Counted from the first letter of the stretch, positions 31,101 to 32,621 are shown. The stretch: 60,028 nucleotides of DNA from CAYHOI01 sp964358175 (GCA_964358175.1 CAYHOI010000001.1:1-60028), one strand, 5' to 3'. The notes: a model not told the origin generated them from the letters alone. Numbers and translations: made by a program.

Positions 31101-31725
31101 AACGGTCTATGTCAATCAGACCGTTGGAGGTGCGCAATCGGCGTCTGCTCAGGGAGTTCGCAATACGCAGTATTTGACCTGGCCGGCGGCCAAGGATGAT
31201 GAGTCAGGGCTGAAGCGGTATGAAATTCAGTGGCAGAAGGGCACAAGCCTCAAGTGGGAGGTTCTGGAGTCGAATACGACGCAAAATTATTATAAACAGT
31301 CTAGCCTGGATCCTGCTCTGCGTTACAGGTACCGTGTAAGGGCTGAGAATAATGCAGGGAGCTACACGGATTGGCTTGTGTCATCGTATACGCAAGTGCA
31401 GAAGCCCAAAGAAGTCATCTACAATGTTTCGTTCTTTCCCAATCCTGTAAAGTCGCAGGAGCAGGATGGAACCCTCTATTATGAGCTGAATCAAGATGCG
31501 AATGTGACTATTAAGATTTACGATGCGCTTGGGCATTTTGTGCGCGAGATTAATTGTGTGTCTGGAAAAATGGGAGGCATGAGTTCCGAACCAAATCGAG
31601 TAATTTGGGGAGGCACCAATTATAAGGGCGAGAAAGTAGCAAAGGGGGGATACATTGTCGTCCTCTCTGCGGATAAAGAAGGGCCACAGAATATCGTCAA
31701 GATTACGGCAGGAATTCTGCGCTAA
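1..31725 (+). CDS. Giant repetitive surface/adhesin-like protein, 5' end outside the window
   Basis: The frame is open from base 1 to the TAA at 31723-31725, giving 10,574 codons without a start. The residues before the first possible start (TTG at 52) already match the repeat pattern, so the true start lies upstream. The protein is a chain of beta-sandwich-type repeats: about 13 GTND/SDNAG repeats (1-4170), Fn3-like repeats ending in D-x-AGN-x-x-W (4170-11100), longer mixed domains (11100-15350), five units of about 1.2-1.35 kb (15350-21750), about 16 repeats with an acidic D-x-D-x-x-G-D-G loop (22150-27830), and a C-terminal section ending in an Fn3 domain and a FlgD-like tail. D-x-AGN followed by D-x-T-x-P linkers is common in bacterial Ig-like domains. 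A secreted or cell-surface role in adhesion, predation or gliding is inference; no catalytic domain is recognised. Hand counts of sample lines suggest GC falls towards the 3' end. Confidence 0.96.
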   Translation, partial: NNTSLNYGLPWKPSFSQLGEGTNDITYVISDNAGNVSSAWVCKILRDSLPPTWSPLSAPASFNLWYRVTPDMVTMDIDFADPSIAHSGIQQLAYRVSNNGGLSLSVWKTITSGVILDKYTKDWLVDWSLLGNGTNDILVGVLDRAGNGATYTVRSILKDTQKPSFNYTAGVGYNKWYHSIPQNLLQIPITLEDAGGSLLAGYSWGFINSTTANEYNVDNNINQLTMRTTINLDENWILNGTNNIFIIISDNAGNQITFNAFNLLNDDTTPDFMPIPVASYNYWTRTIPSWLSVPVTPLFTDAGGSLLATVNITLMTTGATTTYSLVLSTNQVATYDTPFVLTWNLLGNGTNNIYIKLIDGTGTATENRWFFVLKDEIPPQIKAQIISTDARYMSWLNSSGNLFNDLAISVTDNGYSLLDAFVCVVSNNRSDAWVSPHVLATQINRTSYPVDGGININWETLSNGTNDIFFVASDNAGWVVTSSVFFHILKDVVPPIIYVTINTGATKNFGAWHATAPPWLNRASVDAYDTGYSNILSISYRILRQKDNTYSPWQAVTTNYKQPTWNRGISVDWLLLFNGTNDVFVEVKDSANNVNSVTYSFSLLKDTVSPSIVIGSAVSGYTTQNWYRSETAPAFLQSVQVTVSDTGSSNINQLEYGVSANDAGWNAISWNILVSASRIQTTGNWAVSWGSLANGTNDILVRVSDNAGWVVTSGVLFRVLKDDVVPSFSLITPVASFNAWYRQAPDWFTWISVDASDSGHSTIATFSYQVTRLVDGSVSVWQTITSNYQKNIYSAGVSLDWNLLSNGSNDITFRVQDLAGNTTQNTAFTVLKDVNRPSINLGETSVDAKFSAWYRLSPAWADSIQVTFNDTGSSNISGIDYGVSWNGSPAVWRVITSASSASQHGAWNLLWTDLQDGTNDVLVRVSDNAGWVVTSAVLFRVKKDTIIPAVTLITPSMADDTAMWHNRSPGWLSSIKALVTDDGGSAIATVSYRLVTGVGGSGGDLLSSNVNQTSYAKPWQLLWSDLSDGTNDVYVRVTDNAFNAVDQYVFHVKKDVTVPSYDLSLVARSYRNPFATVPEEMSHITINFYDWGGAFIRDIDYAISINTILTGPTINWYPITSNYNASTLDVPWKIDGNRFLNGTSDVYVRLSDYAGNAVTSDVCFSIFRSEPGLTYNYELYDPGAYTSWYRAPQEFMANTMIRFYDVSGLTLLKTLQYGVSADGRVTWNTIRDNVNYMTYTTPFTIMWDTLMEGTNDILISFNNTDGAQMTSGVLFTLFKDSLAPLIAFAIQAPTGFANASNHDWLNHLTVNVTENGYSALKRLEWGKRTHSAWYSYSTILSVAGQKVASAHYAVPWDQMEEAYNALILEAEDNAGNITSVNLCVVSRDTIAPYPVMYDVENSVLYRDFITSQNQTEAISWVDRGDIGIAGVEKWLYYWGQDPNGTSATQHESASLPPFTVPAGTAGNGIYRLRVSPVDRAGNQGEWQPVYKYTYDSQVPARWYYTDHDGRYWYRSLTDLSASIGWFGRDDWGFAGVKRYHVLLTTNANVNPVGDPSSKVTTDMLVAWPTPSLQSEVRHKASFYWTIAIEDYAGNIGVNVAGTTYDRYSLSSFGLDLQPPLLDAINAGSPYDLRSAYTGLALPRGEWTSVDQFSIDVTPSAQDDASGVSYYQFNVGVSTPDSAQNYSYSYQMGRKFTSMQLQPMEQGNISKVYVRAIDWVNAISTWSVALATINYDGLPPNKAGHFLIGDGEAYSTGNSLIISWDEAFDEGGSGVTTYDVVAYAMSPAGVIVATESFSLPSVSRQIKIGALGDSPKIPLLNDEYIYFARLLVWDRVGWNSAKKYGSNRMDYAQQTNVIQIDRKSPFSVKNPREDARTNDLVTWKWGQPADNQGGSTPGSGVGQYQIRMYWKDPVTGLKADYFSTFNVADTTYEYPIAPGMEFGAEIRAIDNVGNLADNWMAIREGVLDSTPPNNPPVAISRDRSLYSIWAGDGTGNDIKVPAYTTGNVNQFQFIWMPGEDDVVGVKGYYVAWGKNLVTPNTYTGYTFTTSRTISLSIAETVTATYRLWLAATDYYNNTANWMEAYRYTYNGLATKNTIRPLAPVLSTRYISANNQGVTVTLTTKNASGVTLGSFDHYEVRLYRAFSEAFVTQNQFGSSANVKSDIFLLNSVALSPNTQYFIKYRAYYGISNFTEWSYASPYLFYDDVRPPTVNSVLLEEGEDIVTRTSGIAVRFYAARDSNDDNASYAGSGIDHYETVLFDSPSPGEQYSSGAVIPLLSPAYTNTGVKLTLTEPLADGHQYCLKVRAVDRAGNAGPWSETSNELMVDIRAPDVPVGITNSYVPTDPSGYTNVFSYIWSWTPATDAGGGGGGYTSGVRQYQYYYGYSMQRDTGAENTLVQTNATAVQEWAGYNAQGLRNNQSTGWRAKSTSQGGSGDVKYFYVRAQDWAGNWSDWSASPATTKVDVFAPAHPIPNPSMNTVVGTTSMTFSWSPVSDIGGGGLKYYHATLYDKNKLQVASSRNIPATRTSVTFTGLATDNAYVLKMDAEDVFGEKIPAYPYFSQGMVPRWDADLLSAWVMVDATPPAPPNYIRRSVWAFNTNTADDPPGQIMYSAILDSVGSAEFGNNFRADYGSNYCYYGANKEMSDYLSSYEDKINANLIYYRNGSVSDAELGAISYSLGRGDYTGAQLRQLLVDMAYLKGEAHTDQSGANPRYAISDYYVNNYRPTLNIPNQGGYYYNGVFQNSEINTVQTYVNGRLSGSEVMNALKLSDFGSILSDGSSFRVTNFTPGMNYDDFRRSLISSQPKLNGVVLVGDLVGISVNRTPTDGVAVFDRLKSKGYLDVAGVINPLYDFTQGDQVSGVKKTTWNITNADISNRLKTIQSDYHSSALASSVLKKLYTDMGAQYDELRMELNTMLTSNRRVANPNNLTTTLADIVSRSHGYVWFWGRAADDGLGGSGVSTWEVQVKEDGQNEASRSLSLPYDQPWLNCAGSYTSFPGFNGSPALSVSASMRLRAMDNAGNAGEWSDWRGVTANGLRVWYQAPPGNRSVYDTGSLLGIKNGRSDTQSLWAQNRELNLLWDGSQMWGPDLFYDYSSSMGQSDLPQGRTKYRFHDVNDSTISGGTNRMYVMAYNAENEGTNELVYSLDYDALPPDRPSISTPLATQNVPNSYTFSWSGGADPNPGSGLKSYHVQIVDADGNVAYERTDFTGDSYLFTEGKSGKKYTLRVNAVDNAGLSGEIAMTNAWVVVDKDAPPAPDMLWVNTGKVSNGSMWSSSANYNVWRWVLPQDTGRSGLASYNIAINESNKGWLEVTSGMIDKTTYLSNAPIFAKIKFSDKAGNISGEKNSSYPLKIDTEAPLIDLSVADIRELNGMVNDVWQTSTRSVIFSWEQANKNAASDALSGVVALEYYWGPEADKTSGFAINTFDKKVTPVGQMPAGAETIYFFKMRSQDNAGNWSPMATLYTTKYDNFVKSIEDVRQSVTTNRYSNQLTQNYNWGNVSDLTGIQSFVFSFYVSGNLLDSMDDGVLTRDVTIPYDSAIYDSSSSRFMASVMLDNQFSSQDVYVRMRVRDTNGNVSIAGNKSEKMWLDFTAPNAVDVPTIDNGSIIHVTSRNFGVTWNWTAPKDIGGSGLSSYDTKLQVYSDAQAVSINPNVPSTVNRAVYPQVFTDNVYAFSISAHDRAGNTGNISFGQLFVVDTVAPSVNLQLRNACSAYGWNRPFKENIYYLIRGNTVGLSIYMKDKASEQIGNVGSGIASMKLELYELATPDTGEFALASVPTFSLSANSICTFGIPMTSSVIHTSQNTQLWRYALISDDIVISDSYLSSQQFVDPTSNATANFIQMTLSRNWTGFFRLSLSVKDFANNETSQNYYLYYDPVPPSIDMGFSGMIFLSTNAMVYIRRLDGGQSVIQEDASNGSKYADERSRMTFFPIAGYQLYEVSGANQQKLGLNITGSRYYPYCELEQGAWGSGFMVLSTNAKFYVRVFDELSEEIGFFQGGGNQPNRSWDAAGDILISSESGRINVNGYQLPFAKYGLIDDFYQNEATNRLTHNPERNVTFLDYARECLEVSLNADVVDGTRLVLGVADMAGNVTTVSSLPVYRSSPIILVTADASLQYPVPHSYNRRYGTQYSWGDYTYGTQRVSASFYVDTVNVYVSANMTVSSEVHSLRDGLQQPFFFAQNGVEINPYSGLSATGYSVSGKSTMNYVYWGQFSVVTLSTGAQTPLLSGQGKYISINVPNRYGDSDVSIRVSYSVDEDYPSLTVNTFFVYPAIPIVNPTVDNRLGAMSMTTNRVAITSDGVDEISGIFPSSFFVTQLSESLHSLKEVLFIRATNSLSTPNWISANNEGSNGVWLTDNAGVGLSDTPFLHRLRQNGLITTDWQAGFEGLSGTVTLGVNVMDVIWRDKAGNYSGTTNLAIVYDRTPPELLAVSLNADWVDAATTVSMVFEKPYQSIQGGTPMLPNDPINSLHAFYMDGYQGLRLYFRISDNAKVNGWLSADAADVNTVRVQWTTNNTYWHSYTVNGGSFNVYQPSGDFGVFKITQSHEIEARRPALNNGEAFNYCFFVSASMIISDNALFGSGIPEIVTQNQAYAFRIDLLDYAGNASRATGSYTVNIDNDRSNRSVELTISGDSTVNTANAKIVTQNSHGAGLLNSELYTPQDCDPFAAPNEKIYNDGQIFAKLGITVNTLVGREYALVWTTMNPVVQPLNKPSYVYYAYGKIGWATSNSNFVGTGNFAFDFFNPTPDIGRTGLSSGLPYYATNNALLTLPTTDTVIHLFVAPMGVAGNPINIDSGTWATITIDLSAPILSGNSAPFYLHDLAGTTLNALKGLYVSRSVIEGDCPVAPSFDPMAHLDFLGLGSYFFQDVHRSTHVQFGRGDYVDLQSGMPTNNTFLRKKVYRADVAGSNGYLFEQLSSERYSSIANMIDTDLAAFGEGLYRFDLYTSNKAGLVTKSSFAVVMDGTPPTINQFAFEVSVSQDYEPVSVNYYGSQNIRISWSASDNMGVSSNGQLTGGDSSGIWFYELRFENLTTPSVKGYVFSSRNTTITWDQGLGLAFVPTKAISTTLNWRDVVGIIKLGKVRFTLNAYDYALLTISRSHEVYIDSGNEVQSMVSLADPQEDNVDNQQDGESPSESSQGASGYFDQTSINLVIQFLPTAFDTTQLNRASPQRTHLPIEVFLVTPGSVAAVPISTSLIVVTYSNSANLDVQGAPTANLANYRLTLSVVDTKEFVKTGGYEGPVTLSYKIVDGAGYRSAMTSIFTRVTIDMSAPTGSYGFHEGLKFIGSDNTYFLYGVSENFAFATTTSGTKVSANYEDAHSGLSSKPYRFMVSLNSLAGAYQGVDKDMGWQARTSSPFDLLSSEISTSNKWYAVKLRVRNQTGVVAYNTLNVILDTQTPNIYFFAVLQETASNEYARSAENFVGKRATTINWGASDNVFSESFGSIFGVTGNSHQGIRQYQLSFATPNVRSISADIFPAITTNIVTVGYTEFVIGEGVVRYVIRAFDFANNETVVTKGPYYYDWTNTLHNQVGQILAVTDNTDEDGDGISPVSANGVSGYFDQPTISIQLILSTTADDATQLNYLSDAHIPVEVFAVTNAVMTRIAASQIWATYDHKLLIDAHPNLAAYSIAITINLADIVSRDRYQGGVTLFFKLIDGVGNLSLTTNTPLRLTVDLSAPTGQMRVLSGVTFQGSTSNFAQYGVSTNMLFTSVNAVAMDHQYSDAHSGLAISWNKVTVIRYPLEGGVGTAVNRDWSDVSQVSINSVQAMISNNLFLVESDILNGVGEVAHSATWNVVFDTVPPTINAEDFMLTFNVLSGGYAPSSVNYLQSTTLDLVWVATDNVFASSPNLFAVLSHRGVYQYRLSFSKDGQTFTSVSANMMPAVNNHLYISPNELLGTIGEGRVYFKLEAVDFAGNWSSRNIGPYFMDLQNTLNEQIVRIEPVTANNDSMPDYFQKSPFDASGKNGYFDRVSVDFIIHLSPNASDLTQLSYLEGSYIPLEVYVVTDGVKKARVWDSDIHATYNRDVLPSLNATSNLASVPIAVTINFSNYVGTSNYNGRIQFYYKIIDGAGNVSATTNTDMAFLDVTVDMTAPVGNSRFGEGFTFVGSGNTFGLNGVSDDVAFARQLSNLVISMDYQDAESGLAISSNYFSVWEYSLTHNYVTSGNRGWTNVPTLNLSDMGTITQNRWYKVVGFAANNTGVITKATTRNVIIDLVDPVVVTFSLSGELQSGSDYGSSSLNFAQVQTLNFVWTASDNMFSDLTIGEFKQKNHQGISLYAFLYKVNGIDWVTLNGSITPTAQNEFQVDKTTVNSLFSGKKAFFKLVAYDFAMNQSSKEYGPVFFDSGTVLEQAISACILEDKTDADDLGGSPFDVSGQGYFDQSVLKMRLQLMDTANDVTQLSTLPSGNIPLEVMATFYGSNRGSLYFSKVFPGNLQKLSATYNYGRLPTIDAANNLGGITIDILTLNLFDQIEGSGWNGGVGLSFKLIDGAGNLSTDWSREFRVTVDVTPPTVALLWGTRDYFVTGNDETFDQFGFGKSSQYPVKFPYVGFSRQIQSLRLSGNAQDQDSGLPTGAYRYDVTQFAFSNLSSTVNSDSTGWTATPTLNLSERFTGMIAPNFAYRVDLHARNQVGRTSISTNLIILDDVAPTFQAMNRSEPVGGDYSATSKDLYSLQDVLLTWRASDNFYAENAGGEGNFFNARDHQGVYFYQVWYEKNGVTASITENMLAYADNDFVVSKGYIRQSIGEGIVTFSIRATDFAGNTSVTTSRLRFDWSNTINLQIADMISAMDATNSDEDLWDRRQSDKWGDFVDDVSPFDASDGQLGIFDQTVIPVHIRIAENGYDISQISELTPNHIPFEVYISHDGQVLTINHDRIWVTYDRKTDIESPSNIASRNYWLTVDVGEWVGVEPLHRGAFQLLVKVIDGAGNLSSFDTKEFRLTVDRTPPTSDASAPFYFNEPIGWVTYNPLFLDGYNGVAFINTTHFSAQMVSFNDAESGLSEQPYWMKLAGVGFKDENENQADKGSVQITWQTQEAFTGVSLSELGYQGLTGGGVFDLFFKVRNNAGIVTYNLNYLCIDLLKPVLVTFQRTEHIDVDQDGYLPEEDTYYNKQAIWLTWDAYDNLGYRGDQPAEVVTGDPDAIWFYTLSWTCRSLTGNMVSSGDILTPGMRLDAKQWFLPTSGVSVIDDVSYGISISDNLKEGNVEFILGAVDYALNVTTKSMQVVFDWTNRATASSNFYFVADQTDSSTPADGVIPEAGYFDQTTMTVVITLDHVIELTQLSTRNLKVNYSTGNSGSELSVMNPEDYRYSIEGVDGKFTVTIDFNLAPYLMTLNVVEGQPVRSGVVSLNITLLDRAGNMPSVPANMGCRVTVDMQSPSLESSGVFDVYLYPDKDSMGDGIDPENGYLDDSLPYITVTLNSRVTSNGAAQMDQCLNVRLFDDSRIQKASANTFELISENRSLMIVVTMDKGGWSVPLQADQQIATLPSENSYTYEFYLRDKAGNILSRVVTLNYDRTPPVLRDRAFVYKVEPAKGEDHGGDGIDPLAGYYDSPFATVNIQLNIPNWTVGYGNSLASSYNDGVSESYHGSGIRKRPLFVRLESLTPLNIPGVYASATYPGGHFGAELTANLFAVGIPLTRDAARIIVMMADRAGNVVTLNDTNRVTMDDRMPFGISFNLVDTRDVSGIGIFPVYGFFNHQVITFNIEGSQVDRGLSGLRGNRFVVSTANGIWKNYTYQSRYVDPELKEQNEPGTDSPLIGSLRLPTGTVTVWAGLVDRAGNVGVISQPIVVDMTPPSINLFSLDFATNNKGLRGDIDSHGDGVDPYYGYWDEPSVNIEVVSLSYAEDYRRSNDVFVKDYRYTHVPVMHDFGLGWVTTENNIGQSSRVFREIYVPEGNSQPIVVYVADLAGNVVSRQILVTVDQTVPAGFAQIVLDVDTDSQGDGVDPLYGFFDNVEVGLVISENTADSSGFRVNRYLIRSNSARTLSYNVHDYKNKDKSESLHRPIDLEQGDQVAFGQDSSQIFNFKPASEDEKQIEIVAGISDCAGNVREVTASITVDTQPPTGDFQGKLITDTDSALDGIDPLEGYYDSLAVSVLLSSNVVDNIGMRTNRYFIKTGDAGFLTSYNAYPYDGNHYFSEGADVPGIGKFGSATGSITGITYNAQGVYEVHVAVADGAGNLLEKTVRVTIDLTQPSSVPIVRLAPYRAGGNRVEADEGWYGSNEVDFYAEFRNGATDELSGLRDVPYVARVVTPGTNQISWLLEQRDPAFKQIWVPEDRSITKNSSLFVGLVDRAGNVASASVPVHVDLTPPTGNLSLIIRPDSKNDASQLIPESGYYNDNTMDLQWQMVSDYLGLKSRPFRVKANEMPWSDSLNVTSLEDFKVNNEGTVTIQILVADHAGNILIETASIIVDTQVPTGMVVSVLSDNTDSGQDGLLPEAGWYDDPLISLSWTAATDNGSGLRDKPYQTKSEVSNYDLQQSTTTATVEAKVKYTSYEDRVSSKLSVRAVDRAGNILEVMASINVDQRVPEPYTFTVKPDSQENPTYNPSAGWYNDHTLELEWSESLDFGGMRTSGSVLARVASDIPWVTLNENVSQTNNDTFWVSEDVSARTLVTRMVDHAGNVRTQASNGFNVDLTPPTFSQLALVGDVDVHGVALAAGWYDDQMVRWKWFGADNGGLFDAPYRYHNLVSPNSLWSDWNGQTGVEILTTWGIPQFFEVELRDQAGNHITRIEKVNVAGFAPSGNVNYFLSINVTEVTPGWTITPNVGWYASHTLNVVITTNYLNLLEQQKLTEDLTYYVYNTNGQTQPIYQGIPTFSKVICGESGRAGLTVVYGILLKSGLRIEGRQIIFVDTQPPQDFSATLRTCTDHGGDGVSPESGWVDTMNFHIDLLAPKDGGILRAQPYRYRFAVPTGSWSDYQSSEKIENLQISENRAYIVEVSAVDCAGNIATVSVCVTVDTMPPTFNGLEIILIPATSNQGIEPVPGWYRNDSLSGSVTWNRVTADDLRQNFLYVRTNSAKTVGNFSALTFDAKVVPADILPINIDVFIADHAGNVARSAKVIYSKVTVPGNSYVILKRDGNHNPWFKPEEGYYGRLSVDVEWAEPIGGGLRGRPYQIQSSLSSSRNWTASQDGKAYNGYAVSEGVQEIIVRAVDKAANIATFSTLVSVDVTAPEPIVLSLVQDLDNDSDGAVPLQGFDDDGVITVTFNPVFDNVALRDKPYCSLLGDLEDIPSGTVLSLSREGYATLTTSVEGIQTVSVVAVDRAGNYRISIVTVNVERTVSEFTVSINRTEFPVSASLIVSVSMTKSISRVPGVVLSVAGVDYGLAVVRSEISQNVFIGTLDVGVVVSDGIGILRFSVINDAGKIATQSIGMVLPIYIHRFVPEEPVVSFFSPSNGSRQYTNSLNVLVSSDMSLSHQDYLWLITENSTPPTLMDPKWTTLNGEYRLAEGSDGTRNLWVWVKNSYGMTLRAVTANIMLDRSLPTGNVKVGRSEIWFGKQTFLLETSKLLPVPPQVLLTFARDGVTKSMNVSGANGKYRADFTFKEDFGEGYVTIQIQMEDYAGNVSTVNIGATRVLLKVMYPHSPILKIMDLATHQLDYTNNLSKIYWNLLVTKNNSEETWTDQKWYIIDDVTANRPEGYDPRWLEYSPQQGVTLPSASYFRMYGEQGIETSSYNPPKGYLNKMFYAWFKNSGGYVSLLPSVARITVDVTAPSATLNYLPLQGTTDAQLKLTLNTSEGVTVYGSKMIHSDGVNSFEFIGSGNLWLTTNLGVRPSKHPLFSTVIQDYAGNQTTLDVDLQPYLQISSINCVTQSVSRLDKDITLLRIEVSASTKVILYGLVIQKTGDDGHRTLRTMRLVSGNTVLSTATFPKDQMTAEFVMKGGGMVITRPTVLTVRADIEASAMEPFALNVDRSGWKVDTYNIALEENLPFTSAPFQIMDGSNELRIYLEDNSWRTQTVKVHQNDRDILLGQFNMESYPYSTMLKMITLNISGNLTTPGLSGVRLIRDSNYNGVYDQLEDDQVGNSQAQAPKPSTLLLKGLDEKVSQVAQRYFIVGDIALSATVNNSFQFKIASKADVQLGDNQFVNERALPMLTQTNTVLPYVPKVSLSVRNAVSEDVFQSQTIQPYSYLRFATDYRTSSLKELVFRVSCNMSYDNVDIIKLFIVTSDSAVINVSDEQSANTLKDQDKIKMTMTNEFLVTSSGRYLAVGMKLKPGTSTGQLQLVLLAEGISFNESGKNENTSNLDLGLLNIVDLHQPIFDGVDVPRYINIADHVSYNFDVGVSADHTVVATLEVAIGSDSGQENVMAWTAYAFNPPAAYFVDKAGVMNGLALQHNQSYFMKIRAKSFDSAGDYVSTQKILPFKVDMTPPVVAQGATVYVNQTVGGAQSASAQGVRNTQYLTWPAAKDDESGLKRYEIQWQKGTSLKWEVLESNTTQNYYKQSSLDPALRYRYRVRAENNAGSYTDWLVSSYTQVQKPKEVIYNVSFFPNPVKSQEQDGTLYYELNQDANVTIKIYDALGHFVREINCVSGKMGGMSSEPNRVIWGGTNYKGEKVAKGGYIVVLSADKEGPQNIVKITAGILR
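4170..11100 (+). repeat. Fn3-like repeat region of the giant protein
   Basis: Copies are longer and less regular than in the preceding block. They show the pattern of Fn3-like domains in bacterial surface proteins: a P-P or A-P linker after a D, an F-x-W-S/T core strand, a glycine-rich G-G-S-G-V/L turn before a tyrosine strand, and a closing V/A-x-D-x-AGN-x-G-x-W segment. Clear copies end near 4460, 5160, 5860, 6950, 7370, 9090, 9720 and 10380. The assignment to the Fn3 superfamily is by pattern only. This is the most GC-rich part of the gene (line 5641-5700 is about 67% GC by hand count). Confidence 0.75.
7815..8815 (+). other. Non-repeat domain of ~330 residues inserted in an Fn3-like repeat
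   Basis: An Fn3-like repeat begins near 7735 with the usual D-A-T-P-P linker and then breaks off. The core strand and glycine turn of the same repeat resume near 8821 (Y-V-W-F-W-G-R followed by G-G-S-G-V). The segment between is unlike the rest of the protein: it has no AGN motif, is rich in Tyr and Asn, and includes predicted helical stretches (around 7925-8110 and 8620-8760) and a hydrophobic strand GVVLVGDL near 8425. I do not recognise the family. An inserted enzyme or binding domain is inference. Confidence 0.65.
15350..21760 (+). repeat. Five long repeat units (~1.2-1.35 kb each) of three subdomains
   Basis: Units are marked by G-Y/I-F-D-Q/R near 15415, 16664, 17887, 19120 and 20459, with the next mark near 21758. 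Each unit holds, in order, a TQL..IPLEV..VT segment, an IDGAGN segment followed by VD-x-(S/T)-AP-T-G or a close variant, a GL segment with N-x-x-G-V, and a segment ending in W-x-A-S-D-N, IGEG and a D-x-A-x-N motif. This is three Ig-like folds duplicated as one block of about 410-445 residues. Confidence 0.85.
22150..27830 (+). repeat. About 16 repeats with an acidic DxDxxGDG loop and G-Y/W-Y/F-D motif
   Basis: Average spacing is about 360 bases. Typical copies read D-x-D-x-x-G-D-G-(I/V)-D-P-x-x-G-Y-Y/F-D, then an amphipathic strand, (G)LR-x-x-P-Y, and a closing D-x-AGN-x-x-x..V-D-x-T-x-P. The best copies lie near 22180, 22600, 23440, 23810 and 24220. Later copies keep the G-W-Y-D part but lose several acidic residues. 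The loop resembles calcium-binding loops of the thrombospondin type 3/dockerin kind; calcium binding is inference. Confidence 0.85.
29390..30760 (+). other. C-proximal non-repeat section of the giant protein
   Basis: This stretch lacks the AGN repeats. It contains several strand-rich segments and a D-x-N-x-N-G-x-x-D loop near 29998-30024 that resembles a dockerin or EF-hand-like calcium loop. It sits just before the last Fn3 and the FlgD-like tail. I cannot name the family. Confidence 0.4.
31425..31722 (+). other. FlgD/T9SS-like C-terminal domain of the giant protein
   Basis: The last ~95 residues begin with FFPNPVK and include N-V-T-I-K-I-Y-D-A-L-G, then W-G-G-T-N-x-K-G-E-K-V-x-K-G-G-Y-I-V. 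This is the pattern of FlgD-Ig/FlgD_ig-like and type A sorting domains found at the end of many secreted proteins in Bacteroidetes and candidate phyla. An Fn3 domain precedes it (about 31090-31400). The gene therefore ends naturally rather than by truncation. Whether this organism uses the domain for sorting or anchoring is inference. Confidence 0.75.
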
Positions 31726-31750
31726 CCAATTTGGGTTTAGTCGTTGCCAT

Positions 31751-31905
31751 GAAACTGACCTTTACATCTGACTTGTCTTTTTGTCCGTCTTCTGCGTTGT
31801 GAAATCTTTCACATAGCCAAACTATGCGAAAGATTCCAAGCCTTGAAGCCAAATCAAAAATACTGCGTGATCTGTAAAGGTTATTTCGTTCCAACTCCTT
31901 AGTCT
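31751..31905. repeat. Dispersed inverted-repeat element, copy 1
   Basis: An outer inverted repeat joins ACCTTTACA at 31758-31766 to TGTAAAGGT at 31873-31881, with the arms continuing imperfectly outward. Inside, 31801-31816 pairs with 31822-31837 (14 of 16 bases) around a CCAAA loop, making a strong hairpin that may also terminate the giant gene. The right end (GATCTG..AGGTTATTTCGTTCCA) recurs at 53812 and, in part, at 59179. It fills most of the 215-base gap before cysE. Confidence 0.65.
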
Positions 31906-31920
31906 AAATGTAAGATAATC

Positions 31921-31929
31921 TGGTATAAT
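31921..31929 (+). promoter_or_regulatory. Extended -10 promoter of cysE
   Basis: TGG directly precedes a perfect TATAAT at 31924-31929. No good -35 box is seen, which suits an extended -10 promoter. Transcription would start near 31936, only about five bases before the ATG at 31941. No Shine-Dalgarno sequence lies between, so the mRNA is probably leaderless or nearly so. Confidence 0.55.
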
Positions 31930-31940
31930 AATTTTTGCGC

Positions 31941-32621
31941 ATGGATATATTGATGCCTGTCTTTTTGTGTTGGGTCGTTCTGATGATCGGGATCGCGTTT
32001 TCCTATGGCGATGTTCAGGCAGTTTTTGAGGGAGATCCAGCGGCAAAAAATATTTTTGAAGTGTTGACGTACCCCGGGGTGTATGCCATATCCATGCACC
32101 GTGTGAATCATCTTATTTATAGACTTGGGGTTCCGTTTCTTCCACGCTTACTGTCACAAGTGATGAGGTTTTTGACCTTTATCGAGATTCATCCTGGAGC
32201 CCAAATAGGCAAGGCATTTTTCATTGATCATGGGGATGGTGTTGTGATTGGAGAAACGGCAGTGGTTGGAGATCATGTCATCCTCTATCATCAAGTGACG
32301 CTTGGAGGAACTGGTAAGCAAAAAGGGAAGCGACACCCAACGATTGGCAGTCATGTTATTATCGGGGCGGGTTCTAAAATATTGGGAAATTTGAAAGTGG
32401 GAGAGTATTGTAAAATTGGAGCTGGTACCATCGTCATTCATGACGTGCCAGAGCACTCAACGGTTGTGGGTAACCCAGCACGTGTCGTATCTGGACAGAA
32501 GGGCGATCCATTCCTTAATTTGGGGGATGTTCCGGATCCTATTCAGGAGAACTTTATTCGACTTGAGAAGGAAATTAGCGAGTTAAAGCGGGAAATAGCG
32601 AGGGATCGTCGTGATAAGTGA
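31941..32621 (+). CDS. cysE: Serine O-acetyltransferase
   Basis: The protein makes O-acetylserine from serine and acetyl-CoA, the first step of cysteine synthesis. From ATG 31941 it has 226 residues. The conserved D-V-Q-A-V-F-x-x-D-P-A-A start is followed by a left-handed beta-helix of hexapeptide repeats, with F-I-D-H-G-D-G, V-I-G-E-T, V-T-L-G-G-T-G and R-H-P-T-I-G, all typical of short (EpsC-type) CysE proteins. About 20 hydrophobic residues precede the conserved part, which is unusual; a later ATG at 31953 is possible, while the TTG at 31935 overlaps the likely transcription start. It is the first gene of a cluster that continues with chemotaxis genes, and its end overlaps the next gene by 11 bases. 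Confidence 0.92.
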   Translation: MDILMPVFLCWVVLMIGIAFSYGDVQAVFEGDPAAKNIFEVLTYPGVYAISMHRVNHLIYRLGVPFLPRLLSQVMRFLTFIEIHPGAQIGKAFFIDHGDGVVIGETAVVGDHVILYHQVTLGGTGKQKGKRHPTIGSHVIIGAGSKILGNLKVGEYCKIGAGTIVIHDVPEHSTVVGNPARVVSGQKGDPFLNLGDVPDPIQENFIRLEKEISELKREIARDRRDK

